From the NCBI GenBank assembly GCA_015351705.1, contig JADIIM010000025.1:1-64000 (forward strand): 64,000 bases of DNA. The letters run 5' to 3'. Below the pieces are notes generated by a model. The model saw nothing but the letters and a program-made list of their open reading frames with translations. It made no database searches and was not told the origin of the DNA. Below are positions 35,224 to 45,267 of the stretch, piece by piece. Positions within the stretch are counted from its first letter, which is position 1. Each line of letters begins with the position of its first letter. The position numbers were made by a program, and so were the translations under genes. This DNA is from Aeromicrobium sp. GTDB lineage: Bacteria; Actinomycetota; Coriobacteriia; Anaerosomatales; Anaerosomataceae.

Positions 35224-35958
35224 ATGACTGAACCGGGGTGCAGTCCGGTGGACGAAGGAGCGGGCGGTGGCACGCTGTCCTTCGAGCGCGTGCCGGCACC
35301 GGCATCGCCGTTCGCGGACCTGGTGGCGCTTCGGGGCCATATCGGCGACTGCCACCGCTGTCCGCTCGGCGATACGCGCACCACGCTCGTGTTCGGTGTG
35401 GGCGATGGGCGGGCGCGACTGATGCTCATCGGTGAGGCGCCGGGCCGCAACGAGGACCTTAAGGGAGAGCCGTTCGTGGGTGCGGCCGGCGCACTGCTCG
35501 ACGAGCTGCTCGAGAGCATCGGGCTCGCTCGCCAGGACGTCTACATCGCCAACATCCTCAAGTGCCGCCCGCCGGGGAATCGCGATCCGCTCGCAGGCGA
35601 GATGAGCGCGTGCACGCCGTTCCTCACCGAGCAGGTCAGGTTGATCGCTCCGGAGGTCATCGCCACTCTGGGCAACTTCTCCACGCGCTTCGTGTTGGGA
35701 ACGACCCGTCCGATCAGCGCCCTTCGCGGCCGTCTGTTCCACGTGGCCGACCTGCGCGTGGTGCCGATCTTCCATCCTGCCGCGGCGTTGTACGATCGGT
35801 CGAAGCGCGACGTGCTGTTCGATGACTTCCGTCGCCTTCGCGCCGTACTCGATGGTGCGGGGAGGCGGAGCGGCCCAGCGCCCGAAGGGCCGAGGAACGG
35901 GCCCGGCGACCGGCCCGTGACCGGCCACGGTGGCTCGATGCAGCCGCCGCTGTTCTGA
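35224..35958 (+). CDS. Family 4 (Fe-S) uracil-DNA glycosylase
   Basis: A 244-residue family 4 UDG that excises uracil from DNA. The uracil-binding motif GEAPGRNED lies at residues 70-78 and FHPAAALYD supplies the second motif. Four Cys (43, 46, 114 and 130, spaced C-x2-C ... C-x15-C) match the [4Fe-4S] cluster of thermophile and actinobacterial enzymes. The C-terminal 35 residues are a Gly/Pro/Arg-rich tail without homology. The start has only a weak ribosome-binding site. It is followed by tsaE after nine bases. Confidence 0.92.
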   Translation: MTEPGCSPVDEGAGGGTLSFERVPAPASPFADLVALRGHIGDCHRCPLGDTRTTLVFGVGDGRARLMLIGEAPGRNEDLKGEPFVGAAGALLDELLESIGLARQDVYIANILKCRPPGNRDPLAGEMSACTPFLTEQVRLIAPEVIATLGNFSTRFVLGTTRPISALRGRLFHVADLRVVPIFHPAAALYDRSKRDVLFDDFRRLRAVLDGAGRRSGPAPEGPRNGPGDRPVTGHGGSMQPPLF

Positions 35959-35967
35959 GGTGGAAGG

Positions 35968-36450
35968 ATGACGCTGCGATTCGTGACATCCGGTCCGTCG
36001 GATACCGAGCGCGCCGGTCAGGCGCTCGCGCCGCTTCTGCGCGCGGGTGACGTGGTCGCGCTCTCGGGCGACCTCGGCGCCGGCAAGACGCATCTCGTTC
36101 AGGGCGTTGCGGCCGGACTGGGTGTCCCGGACGCGGTGACCAGCCCCACGTTCAACATCATGCTCGTGCATCGGGGGCGTCTGCCGCTCTACCATCTCGA
36201 CCTCTACCGGCTCGAACGCGAGGAGGAGCTCATCGACATCGACTTCTTCGAGACGCTCGAGGCCGATGGCGTGTCGATGGTGGAGTGGGGCGACCGCTTC
36301 CCACACGCGCTCCCCCCGGAGCATCTGCGTGTGGAGATCCATCGCCTCGGCGGAGACGACCGCGCGTTCGACCTGCGCCCTGTCGGGGAGCGTGGCGCGG
36401 CGCTCGCGGACGCGTGGCTGTCGGCGCTTGGCAGAGGTGCTGTGCGATGA
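35968..36450 (+). CDS. tsaE: tRNA t6A synthesis ATPase TsaE
   Basis: A 160-residue ATPase of the t6A37 pathway. The P-loop is GDLGAGKTHLVQGVAAGLG (around residue 34), followed by VTSPTFNIMLVHRG and HLDLYRLEREEELIDIDFFE, then the Trp-containing VSMVEWGDRF motif. It energises the TsaB-TsaD complex. It overlaps tsaB by four bases, so the genes are translated together. Confidence 0.94.
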   Translation: MTLRFVTSGPSDTERAGQALAPLLRAGDVVALSGDLGAGKTHLVQGVAAGLGVPDAVTSPTFNIMLVHRGRLPLYHLDLYRLEREEELIDIDFFETLEADGVSMVEWGDRFPHALPPEHLRVEIHRLGGDDRAFDLRPVGERGAALADAWLSALGRGAVR

Positions 36451-37235
36451 GACCGTTCCTGGCGTTCGACACCGCGACCGACCATCTCGCGCTTGCGGTG
36501 GGAGACCTTGACGCCCCCGGTGTCGTGATCGCCGCCGATGACTTCGCCGCGCCTCGTGCGGCCAACACCGTGCTCCTTGGAGCCGTCGAGGCGCTGCTCG
36601 AGACGGTCGACCTCACACCGGGCGCGCTCACCGCGGTGGCATGCGGGCTGGGGCCCGGCTCCTTCACCGGCGTGCGCATCGGCGTGGCGACCGCCAAGGG
36701 CCTGGCGCACGGTGCCGGGGTGCCGCTTGTGGGCTTCGGCACGCTCGACGCGATCGCATGGGGCGTGGCGGGCGACGGACTCATCGGCGTTCTGGGGGAC
36801 GCGATGCGCGGTGAGGTCTACCCTGCATTGTTCGAGGCCCGTTCCGGTGTACCTCGGCGTCTCTGCCCGGACCGTGTCACCGCCCCGGATGCGATAGCGG
36901 CCGAGTGGGCCGCGCTCGAGGCCCCGCTGTTGCTCGCCGGTCCGGGACTGCGCAAGCATGCAGAGGTGTTCGAGCGCCACCTGGGTGCTGCCGTTTCGTT
37001 CGCCCACGAGCGTCTGTGGGTGCCCGATGGCGGATGCCTCGTAGCGGCCGCCTGGGCTGCGTCAGCCGGTGAGGGCCTGCGTGGCGTCGCGGCCGGCAAG
37101 GACGGCGGGCCGTCGACGGCACATCCAGGAACGGTGCTTCCCATCTACACGCGGCTCTCGGACGCCGAGGAGACTGAGCGGCGGCGAACACTGCCGGACG
37201 CATCCGCAAACGGCGGAGCCGGAGGGCGACGATGA
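36447..37235 (+). CDS. tsaB: tRNA t6A synthesis scaffold TsaB
   Basis: A 262-residue actin-like-fold protein that dimerises with TsaD. MRPFLAFDTATDHLALAVG is the usual N-terminus, and ACGLGPGSFTGVRIGVATAKGLAHG is the family signature. The ASKHA metal-binding residues of TsaD are absent, as expected. It starts at ATG 36447 within the tsaE stop and ends in the start of the fused gene. A long frame open further upstream is out of register with homology. Confidence 0.94.
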   Translation: MRPFLAFDTATDHLALAVGDLDAPGVVIAADDFAAPRAANTVLLGAVEALLETVDLTPGALTAVACGLGPGSFTGVRIGVATAKGLAHGAGVPLVGFGTLDAIAWGVAGDGLIGVLGDAMRGEVYPALFEARSGVPRRLCPDRVTAPDAIAAEWAALEAPLLLAGPGLRKHAEVFERHLGAAVSFAHERLWVPDGGCLVAAAWAASAGEGLRGVAAGKDGGPSTAHPGTVLPIYTRLSDAEETERRRTLPDASANGGAGGRR

Positions 37236-38728
37236 TCATCCGTCCGATGTCCACGACGGACCTCGAGGCGGTCGTCGGTATCGAGGCTTCGTGTGCCGCA
37301 GGTACGTGGACCCCCGCGATGTTCCAGAGCGAGATGACCGCGCCCGGGCGCACCTGGCTGGTCGCCGAGCATGATGACCATGTGGTTGGATTCGGCGGCA
37401 TCATGGTGGTCGGCCGCGAGGCGCATGTGATGGACCTTGCGGTCGACCCAGCGGCCCGGGAGCGTGGCGTCGCCCGCACGCTCGTCTGGGAACTGGCCGA
37501 GGCCGCCGTCGCAGCGGGCGCCACCAGGATGACACTCGAGGTGAGGCCGTCGAACGATGCCGCGCGAGCACTGTACGCATCGTGCGGCTTCGATGTGCGC
37601 GGTCGACGGCCCGGATACTACCCGGAGACCGGTGAGGATGCGCTGATCTTGTGGTCGCGGCCGCTCCCAGCGACGCTGGAGGCGATGCGTGCCGCGCGCG
37701 CGGGCCGCGAACTCATCCTTGCCATCGAGACCTCGTGTGACGAGACGGCGGCATCGGTCATGCGGGGTGGCTCCGAGGAGTTGGCGAGTGTCGTTGCCAC
37801 ACAGGTCGACTTTCACGCGCGCTTCGGTGGCGTGGTGCCGGAGATCGCGTCCCGCAAGCACACCGAAGCGATCGTGGGCGTGGTGGATGAGGCCCTCGAG
37901 CGGGCGGGTGTGCGTGTCGCGGATCTCCACGCGATCGCGGTGACCCATGGACCGGGCCTCGTCGGCGCCCTCGTCGTGGGCGTGGCGTATGCCAAGGGCC
38001 TTGCCCTTGCGACCGATCTGCCGCTCGTCGGGGTGAACCATCTCGAAGGCCACATCTACGCCGCACGCCTCCAGGAGCCTGACCTGGCCCCGCCGCTTGT
38101 GGCGCTCGTCGTCTCAGGTGGTCACACCATGCTCGTCAAGGTGATGGACTGGGGCCGGTATGAGGTGCTCGGCAAGACTCTGGACGATGCCGCCGGAGAG
38201 GCGTTCGATAAGGTGGCGAAGCTGCTGGGCCTGGGGTACCCCGGTGGACCGGTGATCTCCCGGCTTGCCGCCGAGGGGGATGCGGCGGCCATCGATTTCC
38301 CGCGAGCGATGTTGCGCAGCGGAGACCTGGACTTCTCGCTCTCGGGGCTTAAGACCGCGGTCATCCAGTACGTCGAGCGGGAGCGTTCCGCGGGGCGTGA
38401 GCTCGCCGTGCCGGACATCGCTGCGTCATTCCAGGCCGCGGTGGTCGACGTGCAGATCGCCAAGGCTGTTGAGGCGGCGGTCGCGACGGAGGCACGGGCG
38501 GTCGTTCTTGCAGGTGGAGTGGCTGCGAACCCCGCACTGCGCGAGGGGTTGCGTCGCGCGCTCGAGCATCGTGGGATACGGCTGAGCGTTCCGCCCATGG
38601 GCCTGTGCACCGACAACGCGTCCATGATCGCCGCGGCCGCGCACGACCGTCTCGCAGGGGGGTATGTGCTCGGGCTCTCGGCCGATGCGGTTCCGGGGCT
38701 GCGGCTCGGCGGCGTTTCCAGAGTCTAG
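37232..38728 (+). CDS. tsaD: RimI-TsaD fusion: ribosomal N-acetyltransferase plus t6A synthase
   Basis: A 498-residue fusion. Residues 1-145 are a GNAT domain of the RimI type (IIRPMSTTDLEAVVGIEA; acetyl-CoA loop VDPAARERGVARTLV; EVRPSNDAARALYASCGFD). Residues 158-498 are TsaD, which transfers threonylcarbamoyl to A37 of tRNAs: LAIETSCDETAASVM, the metal-binding His pair in IASRKHTEAI and GVNHLEGHIYAA, and the ATP loop VSGGHTMLVKV. The other t6A enzyme, TsaC, is not in this window. The 4-base overlap with tsaB suggests one operon from UDG or tsaE on. RimI-TsaD fusions occur in actinobacteria, so this is not a frameshift. Confidence 0.94.
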   Translation: MIIRPMSTTDLEAVVGIEASCAAGTWTPAMFQSEMTAPGRTWLVAEHDDHVVGFGGIMVVGREAHVMDLAVDPAARERGVARTLVWELAEAAVAAGATRMTLEVRPSNDAARALYASCGFDVRGRRPGYYPETGEDALILWSRPLPATLEAMRAARAGRELILAIETSCDETAASVMRGGSEELASVVATQVDFHARFGGVVPEIASRKHTEAIVGVVDEALERAGVRVADLHAIAVTHGPGLVGALVVGVAYAKGLALATDLPLVGVNHLEGHIYAARLQEPDLAPPLVALVVSGGHTMLVKVMDWGRYEVLGKTLDDAAGEAFDKVAKLLGLGYPGGPVISRLAAEGDAAAIDFPRAMLRSGDLDFSLSGLKTAVIQYVERERSAGRELAVPDIAASFQAAVVDVQIAKAVEAAVATEARAVVLAGGVAANPALREGLRRALEHRGIRLSVPPMGLCTDNASMIAAAAHDRLAGGYVLGLSADAVPGLRLGGVSRV

Positions 38729-38880
38729 TGCCGTTCGGCACCCGGGACCTGCCGCCTGTCGCTGGTTCCGTCGCTCGGTACCGGCACGGGGTACCTACGA
38801 GAAGTGGGCCACGCAAGGCTGTCAGCCGCCGCGCGACTCATGACGTTTCACGCCGACGGGATTGAGAGGGTGTGGTAGTG

Positions 38881-40395
38881 ATGGGTTCGCGGTACAGAGC
38901 GCGGGTGGCGCTACTGACGGTCGTGGCGCTCCTTGCTGCGCTCGGGCTGCCCGGGATGGGCATGGCGGCCGATGTCTCGGTGCAGGCCGCGGTGTTCGCG
39001 CCCGACGCCTACGAGCCGGACGACGACTTCGACGACGCGTACGTGTACCGGCCGGCGGTGGACGGCAACACCTTCCATTCGTACCGGACGTTCGACGGGG
39101 TCAATGGCGTTGCCGATGACGAGTACGACGTGATCGCCGTCGACGTCGCCGTAGCTGGCACGCCGATATGGGTCGAAGTGATGTACGTCGACGGGCGTCT
39201 GGACACGTACGTGCGCATCTACGACGCGGCCGGAACCGAACTGGTCGAGTACGACGACAACGACTACTGGTACGCCACGTACTCGGAGGGCGCGTACTTC
39301 ATCGCGCCGACAGCAGGCAGGTACTACGTCGAGGTGGATAACCGCGACATGATGTGTGCCTACGAGCTGTTCATCACCGTGGGCAACGCGCGGCGGGTCT
39401 TCGGTGTTGACCGGTTCGAGACCGCCGCGGAGGTCTCGCGCCTTCAGTGGGACAACACGGGCAATGCGTACTACGGGTACGGGTATGGCCCCGGGGACAT
39501 AGTGGTGGCTAACGGCCTGAATCCGGCAGACGCGCTCGCGGGGGGTTCGCTCGCGGCGCAATTGGGCGGTGTCCTGCTGCTCACGCACCCCGACCACCTT
39601 CCCGCTGCGACGTACGACGAGATCGTGCGGGTCACCGAGTCGCTCTACTGGGAGGATCACGAGGTCCATGTGCACGTCCTGGGCGGGACCGCGGCGGTGA
39701 GTGACGATGTGTTCGAGGACCTGCAGGGCATCCGTCACGTCACGCACGTACACCGTATCGCGGGAGCCAACCGCTACGCGACCGCTGCGGCGATCGGCGA
39801 TGTGATGGCCGATGAGATCGGCGTCAGCACCTCGGCATATCTGGTGAACGGGACCGCGTGGGCCGACGCGCTGGCGGTGGCTCCGGTCGCCGCGTGGGCG
39901 AACGCGCCGGTCCTGATGACGATGAAGGATAGCGTGCCGGCCGAGACGGCCGCGTGGCTTTCCGACAACGGCGTGACCGACGTGTACATCATCGGCGGGG
40001 ACAGTGTGGTGGGCGCTCCGGTGGCCGCGGCCCTCGATCCCCTGTACACGGTCCATCGCATCTCGGGTGACAACCGTTATGCGACTGCCAAAGAGGTGGC
40101 TCTGCACGGGGTGAACGACCACGGCATGAACGGTCAGCTGGCGACGCTGGCCTCCGGTGAGAGTTTCGCCGACGCACTGTCGGCCGCACCCATCGGCTGG
40201 TGGACAGGTGCCCCGCTGTTGCTCACGCCCAAGGACACGCTTCACGCACAGGTGGCCGCGTACTTCGATGAGAGCGGTGCGATCGGTACCGACGCTGACG
40301 ACGGGACCGGCTGCTACGTGCTGGGTGGCCCTGGCGCGGTGAGTGACACGGTGTACGCCGCGTTCCGGGACCACTGGAAGGAACTGCTTCCGTGA
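38881..40395 (+). CDS. Secreted protein with PPC domain and three cell-wall-binding repeats
   Basis: A 504-residue secreted protein. A basic N-terminus and hydrophobic segment (residues 4-27, cleavage likely after GMAA) form a signal peptide. Residues about 35-165 look like a PPC beta-sandwich, beginning DAYEPDDDFDDAYVY and including YYVEVDNRD. Then come three cell-wall-binding-repeat-2 units, each starting with a V-x-R-(I/F)-x-G-x-(D/N)-R-(Y/F)-x-T-A motif (GVDRFETA, GANRYATA, GDNRYATA). It is acidic and Tyr-rich. No catalytic domain is visible, so it is probably a surface-layer or wall-anchored protein. ATG 38881 is chosen (GAGAGG upstream); GTG 38878 also fits. Confidence 0.85.
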   Translation: MGSRYRARVALLTVVALLAALGLPGMGMAADVSVQAAVFAPDAYEPDDDFDDAYVYRPAVDGNTFHSYRTFDGVNGVADDEYDVIAVDVAVAGTPIWVEVMYVDGRLDTYVRIYDAAGTELVEYDDNDYWYATYSEGAYFIAPTAGRYYVEVDNRDMMCAYELFITVGNARRVFGVDRFETAAEVSRLQWDNTGNAYYGYGYGPGDIVVANGLNPADALAGGSLAAQLGGVLLLTHPDHLPAATYDEIVRVTESLYWEDHEVHVHVLGGTAAVSDDVFEDLQGIRHVTHVHRIAGANRYATAAAIGDVMADEIGVSTSAYLVNGTAWADALAVAPVAAWANAPVLMTMKDSVPAETAAWLSDNGVTDVYIIGGDSVVGAPVAAALDPLYTVHRISGDNRYATAKEVALHGVNDHGMNGQLATLASGESFADALSAAPIGWWTGAPLLLTPKDTLHAQVAAYFDESGAIGTDADDGTGCYVLGGPGAVSDTVYAAFRDHWKELLP

Positions 40396-40454
40396 GACCA
40401 TAGTGGATGCGCGGTACTTCGGCTGTCTGGCTTGAGTACCGCGACTGCTCGACC

Positions 40455-40484
40455 AAGAAGGGCCGGGGAGACTCGGCCCTTCTT
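40455..40484 (+). terminator. Terminator after the cell-wall-binding protein
   Basis: AAGAAGGGCCG (40455-40465) pairs with CGGCCCTTCTT (40474-40484) over 11 bp with an eight-base loop, followed by GCATCC. It lies 60 bases after the stop and separates the surface-protein gene from the groES promoter. Confidence 0.75.
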
Positions 40485-40553
40485 GCATCCACGGCAGCGC
40501 CAAATCTAAGTGTGTGCCGCTCAATCAATCTGCCATCTGTGGCCTCAGGGGAC

Positions 40554-40583
40554 TTGCGCATCAGCATCGACTGGTACTAGAAT
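40554..40583 (+). promoter_or_regulatory. Promoter of groES-groEL
   Basis: TTGCGC (40554-40559) and TAGAAT (40578-40583) are 18 bases apart. Transcription should start near 40590, immediately before the CIRCE element, which is the usual layout for an HrcA-repressed chaperonin operon. With the terminator at 40455-40484, this accounts for most of the 317-base gap. Confidence 0.7.
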
Positions 40584-40592
40584 CCTGACGTG

Positions 40593-40619
40593 CTGGCACT
40601 CGGGGGGCCTGAGTGCTAA
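40593..40619. promoter_or_regulatory. CIRCE operator (HrcA site)
   Basis: CTGGCACTC at 40593-40601 and GAGTGCTAA at 40611-40619 form the TTAGCACTC-N9-GAGTGCTAA inverted repeat: the right half is perfect and the left half has two mismatches. It lies at about +3 to +29 of the transcript. HrcA binding here would repress groESL until heat stress. The hrcA gene is not in the window. Confidence 0.88.
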
Positions 40620-40712
40620 ACCCCGCAGACAACGGGTACATAGGTATCCGCCGTGTATGCCACGGTGCCAGGAGTATCCACGACAGTGCAGTCGGAAGTA
40701 GGAGGGTAGAGC

Positions 40713-41006
40713 ATGAACCTGAAGCCGCTGTTCGACAACGTCGTCGTCAAGCCGGCCAAGGCCGAGGAGCAGACCAAGAGCGGTCTGGTGATCCCGGACT
40801 CCGCCAAAGAGAAGCCCCAGAAGGGCGAGGTCGTGGCCGCCGGCGAGGGCCGGTGGGACGACGAGGGCGAGAAGCGCGTGCCGATGGACGTCAAGGTGGG
40901 CGACATGGTCGTCTACAAGGAGTGGGGAAAGACGTCGATCAAGATCGATGGTGAAGAGTACTTCATCATGTCGCAGAACGACATCCTGGCGGTCGTCCAG
41001 GGCTAG
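40713..41006 (+). CDS. groS: Co-chaperonin GroES
   Basis: A 97-residue Gro[46 protein letters not shown] with the mobile-loop segment TKSGLVIPD and the [27 protein letters not shown]-terminal half. It caps GroEL. The gene follows the CIRCE element by about 93 bases (the leader has nothing I can name) and precedes groEL by 48 bases. Confidence 0.96.
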   Translation: MNLKPLFDNVVVKPAKAEEQTKSGLVIPDSAKEKPQKGEVVAAGEGRWDDEGEKRVPMDVKVGDMVVYKEWGKTSIKIDGEEYFIMSQNDILAVVQG

Positions 41007-42683
<1,677 letters not shown>

Positions 42684-42706
42684 TCACCCGCTCTTCCCTT
42701 CCCTGA

Positions 42707-42740
42707 CACGAGGCCCCGGCTCTTCAGCCGGGGCCTCGTG
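42707..42740 (+). terminator. Terminator after groEL
   Basis: A perfect 15-bp stem (42707-42721 with 42726-42740) closed by a CTTC tetraloop. No long T run follows, but the stem is very stable. It lies 23 bases after the groEL stop. Confidence 0.85.
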
Positions 42741-42903
42741 GCGTTCCGGCGGGGCGGCGCACGCTGTGGGCGGCACGATACGTGCTGTCATGACGGCAGA
42801 CGAACGGCGTACAGGAGCGTTTGGAAGGCCTGTTCGCTTATGCCAGCGGCTCTATGCGCCGATAAGCGGTATGTATATCTCCGTGCACTCTTCACTCAGG
42901 GAC

Positions 42904-44805
42904 ATGACAGGAACGGAAGCGCCGGTGGGATCCAGGAGCCGCATAGTGGTCGTTGCCGTCGCGGTGGTCCTCGCCGTGGTGGCCGCCGTTGCCATCGCGA
43001 CCGCCCCCGTGCTGGTCGCGGACCGGCGCGCCTCAGCCGTGCACGATCTCGCACCGGTGGTGCGGATGCATCTGACGCTGCCGGCCGACGATGCCTTAAG
43101 AGCCGTGTCACGGTACCTGGTCAGGCGCGACCCCCGTGACCTCACGGACCTCGAGGAGGCGCTCTCCCGGGCCGATCTGGGAGTCGAGACGCTACGCCGT
43201 GCTGCGACCGGCACGTCCGCGGAAGAGGACCTCGATCCCGCGGCGGCGGCCGTTCGGCGCGAGATCGAGGCCCTGGAGGCGGCCGCGCGGAGGGTACGGA
43301 CACGTGACGTGCCTGATCAGAGCGACATCGAGCAGCTGGTCACCGCGAGCGGCGCGCTCGTGTCCGCCTCGGCCGTTCTGGAGGAGGCGGTCGAGCGGGC
43401 GATGGTGGATGCGGTCGAGGACGTGGGACGTGCGACACAGCGTGCGCTCACACTCGTCGGCGGCAGCGCGCTGGTGGCCCTCCTGGCGATCGCGACGGCG
43501 ACGCTCGTCGTGACGAGGTCGAACCGTACGCAGCTCGCCTCGCTCCAGATCGCCATCACGCGGATCGCGTCTGGTGACCTGGAGCGACCCGTGGACGTTC
43601 GCGCGGGAGACGAGTTCGGCCTGCTTGCCGAAGCCATCGAGCGTACCAGGGTGAACCTGAAGAGCGTCCTCTCAGAGCTTCATAGCGAGGTGGAGGAACG
43701 CCGGTCTGCCGAGGAGGCGCTTGCCGAGGCGAACCATGAGATGGCGACCTGGCTGCACCAGTTGGAGAAGACCGGTGACGATATCCGCGCGATGGCCGAG
43801 ATGACCCAGGTGTTGCAGGCCGATGTCACGGTGAGTGAGGGCCTCGCGGTCATGGCCGCGTACGGTGAGCGCCTGTTCCCGGACTTCGCCGGAGCGCTGT
43901 ATCTGTACTCGGACATGGACGGCCCGAACACGCTGCGCAAGGTCGCGGGGTGGGGCGACGGTCACTCGCTTGTTGAGACGTTCCCGCAGCACGACTGCTG
44001 GTCGCTTCGCACCAACCGCCCTCTCCAGGCACGTCACGATGTGGCGGGCATCGGCTCGTGTGCGCACGCGAGCGCGCACGAGGGATGCTACGCGTGTCTC
44101 CCGCTGGCGGCCCACGGTGACGTGCTCGGAACCGTGGTGCTCGAGGGGTGTTCTGCTGCGGCGCAGGCGCCGCCGCCGGTGGCGGTCGACAGCGCCGAGA
44201 CGATGCAGACGAGCTACGCCGAGCATGTGGCGCTCGCCCTCGCGAACCTTCGCCTCCGCGCGCGACTCAAGGAGGAGTCCCTCACAGACCACCTGACCGG
44301 CCTGCACAACCGTCGCTTCCTGGAGGACGGGCTCGCCCGGGAGGTCGCGCGAGCGCGTCGGGACGGCGGTCCGCTCACGATAGCGCTCATCGACATCGAC
44401 CACTTCAAGGAGTTCAACGACGTCCACGGTCACGAGGCCGGCGACCGCGTACTCGTCGATGTCGCCGCGCACCTCAAGGCGCGCACGCGCGAGGGCGACC
44501 TCACCTGCCGTCTCGGCGGCGAGGAGTTGGTGCTCGTGTGGCCCGGCATGAGCCTCGACCACGCTCACTCGCGGGCCGAGCGGCTCCGGGCGGAGATCGG
44601 CGCACTTCGCATCGTCCACAACGGCGTCGACGTGGGCTCGGTGACGGTCTCGATCGGTCTGGCGAGCTACCGGGAGCACGGAGTGTCGGGCGAGGCGCTG
44701 CTCGCCGCCGCCGACATCGCACTGTACGACGCGAAGGCCGAGGGCAGGGACCGCGTGGTGGTGGCCGAGATGGTCGCGTGCGACCTGACCGCCGAGCGCA
44801 CCTAG
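42904..44805 (+). CDS. Membrane-bound GAF-GGDEF diguanylate cyclase
   Basis: About 633 residues. TM1 (residues 13-35) and TM2 (around 185-205) flank a helical periplasmic region. A HAMP domain (IAITRIASGDLERPVDVRAGDEF) and coiled coil follow. A GAF-like domain carries HDCWSLRTNRP, GSCAHASAHEGCYACLPL: a Cys/His cluster of unknown ligand. The GGDEF domain at residues 475-625 has GGEEL (538-542) and an RxxD inhibitory site (Arg529-Asp532, five residues before), so active, product-inhibited c-di-GMP synthesis is expected. ATG 42904 is my start choice (weak AGGGA site); ATG 42870 is possible. It is not in an operon with groEL. Confidence 0.85.
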   Translation: MTGTEAPVGSRSRIVVVAVAVVLAVVAAVAIATAPVLVADRRASAVHDLAPVVRMHLTLPADDALRAVSRYLVRRDPRDLTDLEEALSRADLGVETLRRAATGTSAEEDLDPAAAAVRREIEALEAAARRVRTRDVPDQSDIEQLVTASGALVSASAVLEEAVERAMVDAVEDVGRATQRALTLVGGSALVALLAIATATLVVTRSNRTQLASLQIAITRIASGDLERPVDVRAGDEFGLLAEAIERTRVNLKSVLSELHSEVEERRSAEEALAEANHEMATWLHQLEKTGDDIRAMAEMTQVLQADVTVSEGLAVMAAYGERLFPDFAGALYLYSDMDGPNTLRKVAGWGDGHSLVETFPQHDCWSLRTNRPLQARHDVAGIGSCAHASAHEGCYACLPLAAHGDVLGTVVLEGCSAAAQAPPPVAVDSAETMQTSYAEHVALALANLRLRARLKEESLTDHLTGLHNRRFLEDGLAREVARARRDGGPLTIALIDIDHFKEFNDVHGHEAGDRVLVDVAAHLKARTREGDLTCRLGGEELVLVWPGMSLDHAHSRAERLRAEIGALRIVHNGVDVGSVTVSIGLASYREHGVSGEALLAAADIALYDAKAEGRDRVVVAEMVACDLTAERT

Positions 44806-44916
44806 TCGCGTCTCGTCCCGCATGCAAGGCGTCCCGTCACCCTCGCCGCCACGGCGTATCGCGCGCATGCATGCACTGCGCTACGATGTCTGCTGACCGC
44901 TACGGAAAGGCCAGGC

Positions 44917-45264
44917 ATGGACGCGCTGTTCACCACGGCATGGAACCGCCTCAGGAGCGAGCACACGCACGACCGCGACAAGGACAACAACTACGGGTGC
45001 TTCAACGTCGAGGCGTGCCGGAACTGCAACTACGTGTACAACGCGCGCGCGTGCATCAGCTGCCACAACTGCGACAGCATCATCGAGTGCGTGCAGTGCG
45101 TCGACTGCCGTGACTGCGCCTTCTGCGTGGGCCTGAACGGCGCGCGCTTCCACATCCTGAACCGCGAGTACACCGAGCAGGAGTACTACGCGAAGCTGAC
45201 CGAGCTCGGTATCGACTGGAACGTCGAGGCGTTCGACCCGACGGACCCCTACTCGGCGGTCTAG
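44917..45264 (+). CDS. Unknown 11-cysteine protein
   Basis: A 115-residue protein with 11 Cys in residues 28-72, in the pattern C-x5-C-x2-C-x8-C-x2-C-x2-C-x5-C-x2-C-x2-C-x2-C-x2-C. The remainder includes VGLNGARFHILNREYTEQEYYAKLTELG, a segment that resembles, from memory, hypothetical proteins of candidate-phyla bacteria with a GLRxKxYxILNKxYxxEEY motif. There is no signal peptide or membrane segment. The density of CxxC could bind Zn or Fe-S, but the function is unknown. It is monocistronic, with AAAGG upstream of the ATG at 44917. Confidence 0.75.
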   Translation: MDALFTTAWNRLRSEHTHDRDKDNNYGCFNVEACRNCNYVYNARACISCHNCDSIIECVQCVDCRDCAFCVGLNGARFHILNREYTEQEYYAKLTELGIDWNVEAFDPTDPYSAV

Positions 45265-45267
45265 CGC

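Noticed and set aside
42741-42903. Small gene or riboswitch between groEL and the GGDEF gene
   Set aside because: It contains only a GCACG-ATA-CGTGC hairpin and an open frame continuing upstream of the cyclase; nothing matches a known RNA class or protein.
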